A stretch of DNA of 64,000 nt from Dryas octopetala. Its lineage: Eukaryota; Streptophyta; Magnoliopsida; Rosales; Rosaceae. Shown here one piece after another: positions 58,600 to 64,000 of this stretch. Each line of letters opens with the position of its first letter. The first letter of the stretch is position 1. The notes beneath the pieces are model-generated. The model did not search any database, had not been told where the DNA came from, and was given only the letters and a program-made list of their open reading frames with translations. The stretch is taken from assembly GCA_963921425.1 (NCBI GenBank), contig OY992832.1:15412835-15476834 (forward strand), given 5' to 3'. The position numbers and the translations under genes are program-made.

Positions 58600-59140
58600 C
58601 ATGGCTGTCCCCGGTGCTTGCTCCGTCGTCCGGCGACGGTTGCCGGCGATACCAGTCCCGATCTTCTCGTCTCTCCTCCCTCTTCCTCCCCCTGTATTCC
58701 ACTCGCCATGAAAGCTAGCGTCCACGCCGGATCGGGTCTAGGCAGACCCGAGCTCCCTCGCCGGAGATCCGCCAGTTTCGGCGACGAAGAGGTGTCGGAC
58801 CGTCATGGATGGCTTCCTCTCGTCGTCCTAAGTCCACTGGTGCCCTCGGAAGATTTGGACGACCCCTAAGTCCGCCGTTTCGAAGGAGAGAAGCCGGCGA
58901 TCTCTGTTTTCCGGCATCCATTTCCGTCGAGTCAGGTACTAATATTCTGCTCCTCATTGTACTCTTCAATTCTATGTGTTTGGATTGGACCAATTGTTGA
59001 TGAATCAAAAAACCCCAAATCGAACCTCATTGTGTGTTGTTGTAACTGTGTATTGTTGTAAATGTGTGTTGCTCCAAAAATGTTTGAGTTCTGTGTTCTG
59101 CGTTTTGTGTTCTGTGTTTTAGTTTACATTTATTGATTAA

Positions 59141-59214
59141 ACAGTTTCAGTTCGTGAAACAGTTTCAGCTCGTGAAACAGTTTCAGCTCGTGAAACAGTT
59201 TCAGCTCGTGAAAC
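59141..59214. repeat. 18-bp tandem repeat, four copies
   Basis: The unit ACAGTTTCAGCTCGTGAA is repeated four times; the first copy has one substitution (TTCG for CTCG). Confidence 0.92.
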
Positions 59215-59594
59215 ATGAGTTTTAAATGAATTTTGAATGAAATTATGGTTTTGAAATATGATGAATCAAATTTGCAGGTAGAAACAGATCGAGGCAGTGG
59301 CGGCTGTCGTTTACTCGTCGCGCGTGAGGTGATCGGATGATGTTGTATTGTTGGCTACTCCTCTCATCTCAATGACTTGTTGTATTGTTGGTTTTTTTTT
59401 TATAAGGTTGCTGTGTTCTTTTTAGTGAAACGGAATTCAGTAAAGGTGTAACTGTTTTAGTGAAGTGTAATTGTTTTAGTAAAGGTGTAATTGTTTTTTA
59501 ATTAAGGTGTAATTGCATTTTAGTCGAGGTGTAATTGTTTCATCACTTAATTTAGTTTCAGTAAGTGAATTCATAACTGAATTCTTCAATTTAG

Positions 59595-59783
59595 TGTAAC
59601 TGAATTTATGAAATTCAGTTTCAGTGTAATTGAATTCTTGAAATTCAGTTTCAGTGTAACTGAATTTTTGAAATTCAGTTTCAATGTAACTGAATTTTTG
59701 AAATTCAGTTTCAGTGTAACTGAATTTTTGAAATTCAGTTTTAGTGTAATGAAATTCAATTTCAGTGTTTGATTTTAGTTTTA
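59595..59783. repeat. 30-bp tandem repeat, five copies plus partial
   Basis: Unit of exactly 30 bp starting TGTAACTGAATTTTTGAAAT, five copies from 59595 to 59744, then a degenerate partial. Each unit contains the inverted pair CTGAATTT / AAATTCAG. The minus strand reads as a ten-residue repeat (YTETEFQKFS). Confidence 0.92.
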
Positions 59784-59870
59784 GTGAAATATTGAGTTTT
59801 AGCAAAAACTTCAATTCCAAAAAAAAAAAAAAAAAAAAAACAGTTTCACCAAAATACAGTTACAGTGACG

Positions 59871-59915
59871 TCAGCATGTGTCAGCATGCGTCAGCGCGCG
59901 TCAGCATGCGTCAGA
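59871..59915. repeat. 10-bp CGTCAGCATG-type tandem repeat
   Basis: Four to five copies of (C/T)GTCAGC(A/G)(T/C)G in succession near the right end of the candidate element. Confidence 0.85.
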
Positions 59916-60038
59916 AGGGTAATTTAGGATTATAAGTTTTAGGGGGTTTTGAAAGAGTTTCTAGATGGGTGGGGGTTTAGACAAATTTTTTTGGTGAGTA
60001 GGGTGTTTAAAATTAGGCACTAATTTTTCTTATCAAAT

Positions 60039-60543
60039 TACATCTATGAATTAAAATTTTTTATATTAACTATAATAAACAAGGGTAGAATTGAAAAATA
60101 AGTTTTTTTTTTTTTTTTTTAGACAAAACAAACATTAATGGTAATAATTTCTTCGTAATTAACTATTTAATTCCAACATTTTCAAACACTGAAATGAAAT
60201 ACTCATTTTCATCCATTTGGAATTAACATGAGTATGACATTTCCAAATAACTAATTCAGTCAATCAAAAGAAGATAGTAAAAAGAAAAAAGGTAAACTAA
60301 AATAAGAGCACAAAGATAGCGTATTAGTTCAAGAAGGTGTTTAAGTTATGGAGGATACTTTTGGAAATTATAAATCAATGAAGATTGAAATAATAAAAAG
60401 AAGACTTCTCTTTTGACTTTTCCTTTCTAACATATCATAAGGAAATTAGTTTCTTCTAAGTTCTTCTAACCATCAAATCAAATTTGGACGTTTCTGATTT
60501 TGTTGTCTTGGTCCTTGGAATTTGGAAACACATAAGTCCGCTC
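60039..60543. other. Intergenic AT-rich DNA, no gene seen
   Basis: T run at 60103-60120 and general AT-rich sequence; nothing identifiable. Confidence 0.55.
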
Positions 60544-60551
60544 CTTATGCC

Positions 60552-62794
60552 TAGGGGTGGGCACGGTCTAGTCTAGTCCAATTCTCCCCTTAAATCGTGC
60601 ACTAGACTGGTGGAGGTTATCCAGTCCGGTGCTAAGAACTGTATGTTTTGCACCAGAACTGGACCAAACTGAACTGTAACAGTTCTAGTTTGGTCTGGTG
60701 CATTGTTTGGGGCTGAACCAAAAATTGCACTGCACCAAGCCACCAAACAGATTCACAATCACATCACAATTCACAACCCCAAATCAACCAAGAAATGAAG
60801 AAACAAACCATTGTAAAATTCGACATTGAAACACCATTTGATTGAATACATACATCCCAGAGAAAAGTTTCTAATGAAAAACAAAACCCAAATCGGATTT
60901 GACAACAACAATCAGTTGACTTTACTGTAAAATCAGTAAATCCCTAACCCCTAACTCAAAATTAGTAAATCCTTAACCCCAAATCAAACCCTAAATCCCC
61001 AAACCAAACCCTAAATCAAACCTCTAACCCAAAATCAATAATACTGTAATAGAGTGAGATATGAGAGACGAGAGATGAGAGTCTGTGACTATGTGAAAAT
61101 GACGGTTCTCACAGACCCATAGCTCATGGATCAAATCTCTCTTCATCTTTCTCCAAAATCGAGATTGAGAGGGGAGATCGAGAGGCGTTAAGAGAGTGAG
61201 AAATCGAGAGCTAGATTAAGAGGCGCTGAGAGAGTGAGAGATCGAGAGGTGCTGAGAAAGTGAGAGATCGAGAGCTGGCTGGGTCGGTGAGAAAGTGAGA
61301 AGTCTGACTGTCTGAGAGAGTGAGAAATGAAGTCTGGGTCGGTGAATGAGCATATCGAGAGCTAACTGAGTGACTGGGTGAGACCTGAGAAGAAGTCTGA
61401 AATGAGATCGTGTCGCGACTTGACTGAGAAAGTGAGAACTGAGAAGTCTGAGAGAGTGGCTAGGTGGGTTGGGTGTTTGTCTGTTTGAGTTTGACCGTAT
61501 TTGACTGTTTGTGTGTAATTGTAATTTGTTTGTGTCATTGTGTGTTTAATTTAACAGTTTATGTGTAATTGACTAATTGTAAATTGTAATTTGTTTAATT
61601 GGGGTTTCAAGTTTTCAACTTTCAATTGGGGTTATATACTTATTACTTATATATGTAAAGAGTAATTAATATAATTTATGGTATATGGTTATAATTGTAT
61701 TATGGTATAGTTGACTATGAGTCTAATTGGGGTTTCAAGTTTTCAACTTTCAATTGGGGTTATATACTTACAAGCTCCTTCTGTTGAGGTATACCTCAAC
61801 TTATTTATGTTGAGGTATGCCATGTTGGGGCCCACACAAGTCGTTTTGTGTCGATCCGAACCGTTCATTTTTTACATTTCCATAGATAGATCATCATTGC
61901 AAAAAATTAGCCAAATCGGAAATCATTTGCCTATCTAACTTTGATCAAATAAATGGACGAACCAAATATTTTCGATGAAACCGTCCATTTGTTTTATCAA
62001 AGTTAGATAGGCAAATGATTTCTGATTTGGCTAATTTTTTGCAAGGATGATCTATCAATGAAGATCATCCTTGCGAACGGTTCGGATCGATACAAAACGA
62101 CTCGTGTGGGCCCCAACAAGGTCATACCTCAACATAAATAAGTTGAGGTATACCTCAACAGAAGGAGCCTGTATATACTTATATATGTATAGAGTAATTA
62201 ATATAGTTTAGGGTATATGGTTATAATTGTATTAGGGTATAGGGTTACAGTTGACTCTGAGTCTAATTAGGGTTTCAAGTTTTCAACTTTCAATTGGGGT
62301 TATATACTTGTATACGTTATATACATTATATACTTATTACTTATATATGTATAGAGTAATTAATATAGTTTAGGGCATATGGTTATAATTGTATTAGGGT
62401 ATGAGGTTATAGTTGACTATGTGACTTAATTGGGGTTTCAAGTTTTCAACTTTCAATTAGGGTTATAGGGTTTAGGGTATATAAAATATATTTTAGGGTC
62501 TAAAATATAGCTAGGTTAATATTAATTTTATTATCTAAAATGTATGTAAAAATGTGTATAAAAATTATATAAATATTAAATATGTATAAAAAAACTAATA
62601 TATATTAATTATCCGGTCCGGTCCGGTCCAATCCGATTTTGTGAAGTGTGAAACCGGAATTGGAATTGAATTGAACCGGTCCTGTCCAGTTTGGTCCCAA
62701 TGTTGACTTTTTTCTGTCAACATTGTTTTTATCAATTTTTTACCTGTGCGGTCCGGTCGGTTTTTCCGATGCAAGGTTTAAATGCCCACCCCTA
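60552..62794. mobile_element. hAT-like non-autonomous element with perfect 8-bp TSD
   Basis: Termini TAGGGGTGGGCA at 60552 and TGCCCACCCCTA ending at 62794, flanked by CTTATGCC at 60544-60551 and 62795-62802: a perfect 8-bp target duplication typical of hAT elements. Subterminal regions carry repeats around CCGGTCCGGTCC on the right and ACTGGACCAAACTGAACTG-type on the left. The interior has a GAGAGTGAGAGATCGAGAG repeat field (61060-61450) and several copies of AATTGGGGTTTCAAGTTTTC. No transposase found. A younger foldback element is nested at 61771-62171. Confidence 0.85.
61771..62171. mobile_element. Mutator-like foldback MITE nested in the hAT-like element, 10-bp TSD
   Basis: Starts CAAGCTCCTTCTGTTGAGGT and ends as its inverse at 62171. 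The whole 401 bp is a near-perfect foldback with arms of about 190 bp and a loop near 61965-61985. TATATACTTA occurs directly on both sides (61761-61770 and 62172-62181), a perfect 10-bp target duplication in the 9-11 bp range of Mutator-type elements. No coding capacity. Confidence 0.88.
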
Positions 62795-62802
62795 CTTATG
62801 CC

Positions 62803-63511
62803 GATCTTTAACTATTTAAATAATATCTAAATAAAAAAGATATTTATGCTTAAAACATCCAAAAAAAATAAAGATATTTATGCCGATCTTTGAATATTTT
62901 ATAAACGAGCTCTTTCATTGAAGTCAAACTTACTTATATAAGCTAATAAGCCCCACTTTTATTTAGAGAAATTGTCCTTAAAATGATCGATTAAGATGAT
63001 TCAACCTTTTTGTCAACTTGCCAATTAGTTGAAGATAGAGATCCGTTTTACATGTTGTCACTTTAGAATTTTATCTTCAATTCCAACGGAGCAAATAATT
63101 TAAACTAAATTGTTAGTGTATTAAAATTATGAAAATGAAATTATCAAAATATCATGTGACTATGGAAAGTGTTATTTGGGCAAATTTTAATCTAAAAATG
63201 AAAAATGTGAGGGTCCAAAATTAGAAAGAAAAAAAAATTCTAAATAGTAAATACTGATACCAATGCAACTCTTTCAAAATACCAAAAGCCAACGCTAATG
63301 AGGGGTTTAACAGAAAATACTCTTTCAAAATAGTAGGTTACTGTGGATAACTAAAGCGCAACCACCCAAATATCTTTGGCTGGGGATGACCAAAAAATAA
63401 ATATCTTTGTCTGGCTTTTAAGAGTTGTGGCACTGGCACCAATAAATTAAAGTTACGAGGAGAACTTGGCATGCATAAGCATTAAGCAGTGGGAGTGAAA
63501 AGTTGGAATTA
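62803..63511. other. Upstream region of the beta-glucosidase gene
   Basis: AT-rich. ATATCTTTGGCTGG and ATATCTTTGTCTGG (about 63370 and 63401) form a small direct repeat. No TATA box was chosen with confidence. Confidence 0.4.
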
Positions 63512-64000
63512 ATGTTGAGAGTTTCAGTTTTGCTCTGCTTTGTTCTTATTATAAATCTTTTTTCAAGTTCAGGCGCTGATGATGATAACTTTAGCAGAGA
63601 TGACTTCCCACCCGGCTTTGTGTTTGGTGCCTCCTCCTCTGCTTATCAGGTCCTTTCTAATTTTCCTTTTTTAATTTTTTTTTTTTTTTTTTATGGTATA
63701 TTCTTCTTGGAAGAAACAAAATTTGGAACAAGAATTGAAAGATGCTGAATGGGGTTATTGGGTTGGCTTCAAAAATTCACTTGAAAAGGTGGAAGGTGCT
63801 GCAGACCAAGATGGGAGGACCCCAAGCATATTGGACACCTTTGCGCATGCTGGTCAGCCTTTTATTCCTAATTTTAATGGTGTTTTGGTTTTCTTGATTA
63901 TGAAGGTGAAGGTGTGGTTAAGTATTTTATGAATAAAAATGGAGTGGATTAGTTTAGATTAGTTGAAAAAAGTTATACCACCAGCGTTTTGATTTAGTTC
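63512..64000 (+). CDS. GH1 beta-glucosidase, 5' part (continues past right edge)
   Basis: Exon 1 (63512-63649, 46 codons) starts MLRVSVLLCFVLIINLFSSS, a signal peptide, then runs FSRDDFPPGFVFGASSSAYQ. Exon 2 (63789-63852) joins in phase as VEGAADQDGRTPSILDTFAH followed by a split A-G junction. FP..F.FGA.SSAYQ(VEGA) is the N-terminal signature of glycoside hydrolase family 1, and the Q|VEGA intron position is the usual one. The family hydrolyses beta-glucosides in the apoplast, ER bodies or vacuole. The catalytic glutamates lie beyond the window. DTFAHAG has L for the usual W before it (SIxDT). A long open frame across intron 1 (from 63693) is partly intron. Whether the gene is complete cannot be seen. 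Confidence 0.85.

Larger units (their letters stand above)
58268..60038. mobile_element. Candidate Pack-MULE-like element with a gene-like CT/GC-rich interior
   Basis: The left edge (TTTGATAAAAAATTTATGGTG, then AAAACCCCC-type repeats) and right edge reversed (TTTGATAAGAAAAATTAGTGCC, then AAACACCC and AAACCCCC repeats) are weak inverted repeats. The interior holds a long (CT)n, then a GC-rich stretch (58600-58935) unlike its flanks. A plausible donor (GTCAG|gtacta at 58936) and acceptor (tttgcag at 59276) follow, then tandem repeats. This looks like captured gene-leading sequence. Termini are diverged and no target duplication was proven. Confidence 0.45.

Noticed and set aside
58449..58869. 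Overlapping open frames across the long CT repeat
   Set aside because: Repeat artefacts; only the GC-rich part after 58600 was kept as a possible captured exon.
59141..59214. CRISPR-like repeat array
   Set aside because: Contiguous 18-bp tandem units without spacers in a plant nuclear genome; an ordinary minisatellite.
1..64000. tRNA or rRNA genes
   Set aside because: No cloverleaf with A/B boxes or rRNA core sequence was noticed by eye; a covariance-model scan would be needed to exclude small ones.

Overview
This is nuclear DNA of a dicot plant. Evidence: multi-exon genes with GT-AG introns, AT-rich intergenic DNA full of CT/GA microsatellites and plant transposons (CACTA, hAT-like, Mutator-like, TRIM, copia debris), and plant-specific families (fimbrin, vacuolar NHX antiporter, SHV3-like GDPDL, DIR1-like lipid-transfer protein, exopolygalacturonase, GH1 beta-glucosidase). 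Gene style and repeats would fit a woody rosid such as a Rosaceae fruit tree, but that is an impression, not a demonstration.

Layout. 0-1.1 kb: first coding exon and 5' leader of a fimbrin gene on the minus strand that runs off the left edge. 2.6-8.7 kb: a 6,073-bp CACTA transposon with a 3-bp target duplication (ATT) that carries gene-like exons on the minus strand, including a DUF3755-type segment. 8.7-18 kb: repeat-rich DNA holding a large inverted repeat made from the 5' end of a copia-type retroelement, with a TRIM inserted in one arm; a hAT-like element; a broken Mutator transposase; and a foldback MITE. 18.4-21.3 kb: SWIB/MDM2 gene (DEK-C plus two SWIB domains, plus strand). 22.1-22.5 kb: DIR1-like lipid-transfer protein (plus). 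23.6-27.9 kb: complete 14-exon NHX Na+/H+ (K+/H+) antiporter (minus). 27.9-37.6 kb: no protein gene seen; it includes an unusual GC-rich element with nested palindromes at 33.06-34.1 kb. 37.8-44.5 kb: complete 9-exon GDPDL (SHV3-like) gene (plus). 46.7-52.3 kb: two tandem four-exon exopolygalacturonases (plus). 53-54 kb: RNase H-like debris. 54.9-56.8 kb: delta-9 acyl desaturase (ADS-type) pseudogene. 57.7-60.0 kb: a foldback MITE and a CT-rich, gene-like element with tandem repeats. 60.55-62.79 kb: a hAT-like element (8-bp TSD) with a Mutator-like foldback nested in it (10-bp TSD). 63.5-64 kb: first two exons of a GH1 beta-glucosidase running off the right edge.

The genes do not form an operon or an obvious pathway. 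Several act at the cell wall or apoplast (GDPDL, exopolygalacturonases, probably the beta-glucosidase and DIR1-like protein), but this is ordinary gene-neighbour coincidence in a plant genome. The most unusual content is in the mobile DNA: a gene-carrying CACTA, the TRIM-split inverted repeat with a 36-nt spacer match to a nearby Mutator relic, and the nested-palindrome element at 33.5 kb. Exon boundaries were worked out by hand; every full gene model here closes in frame across all its junctions.
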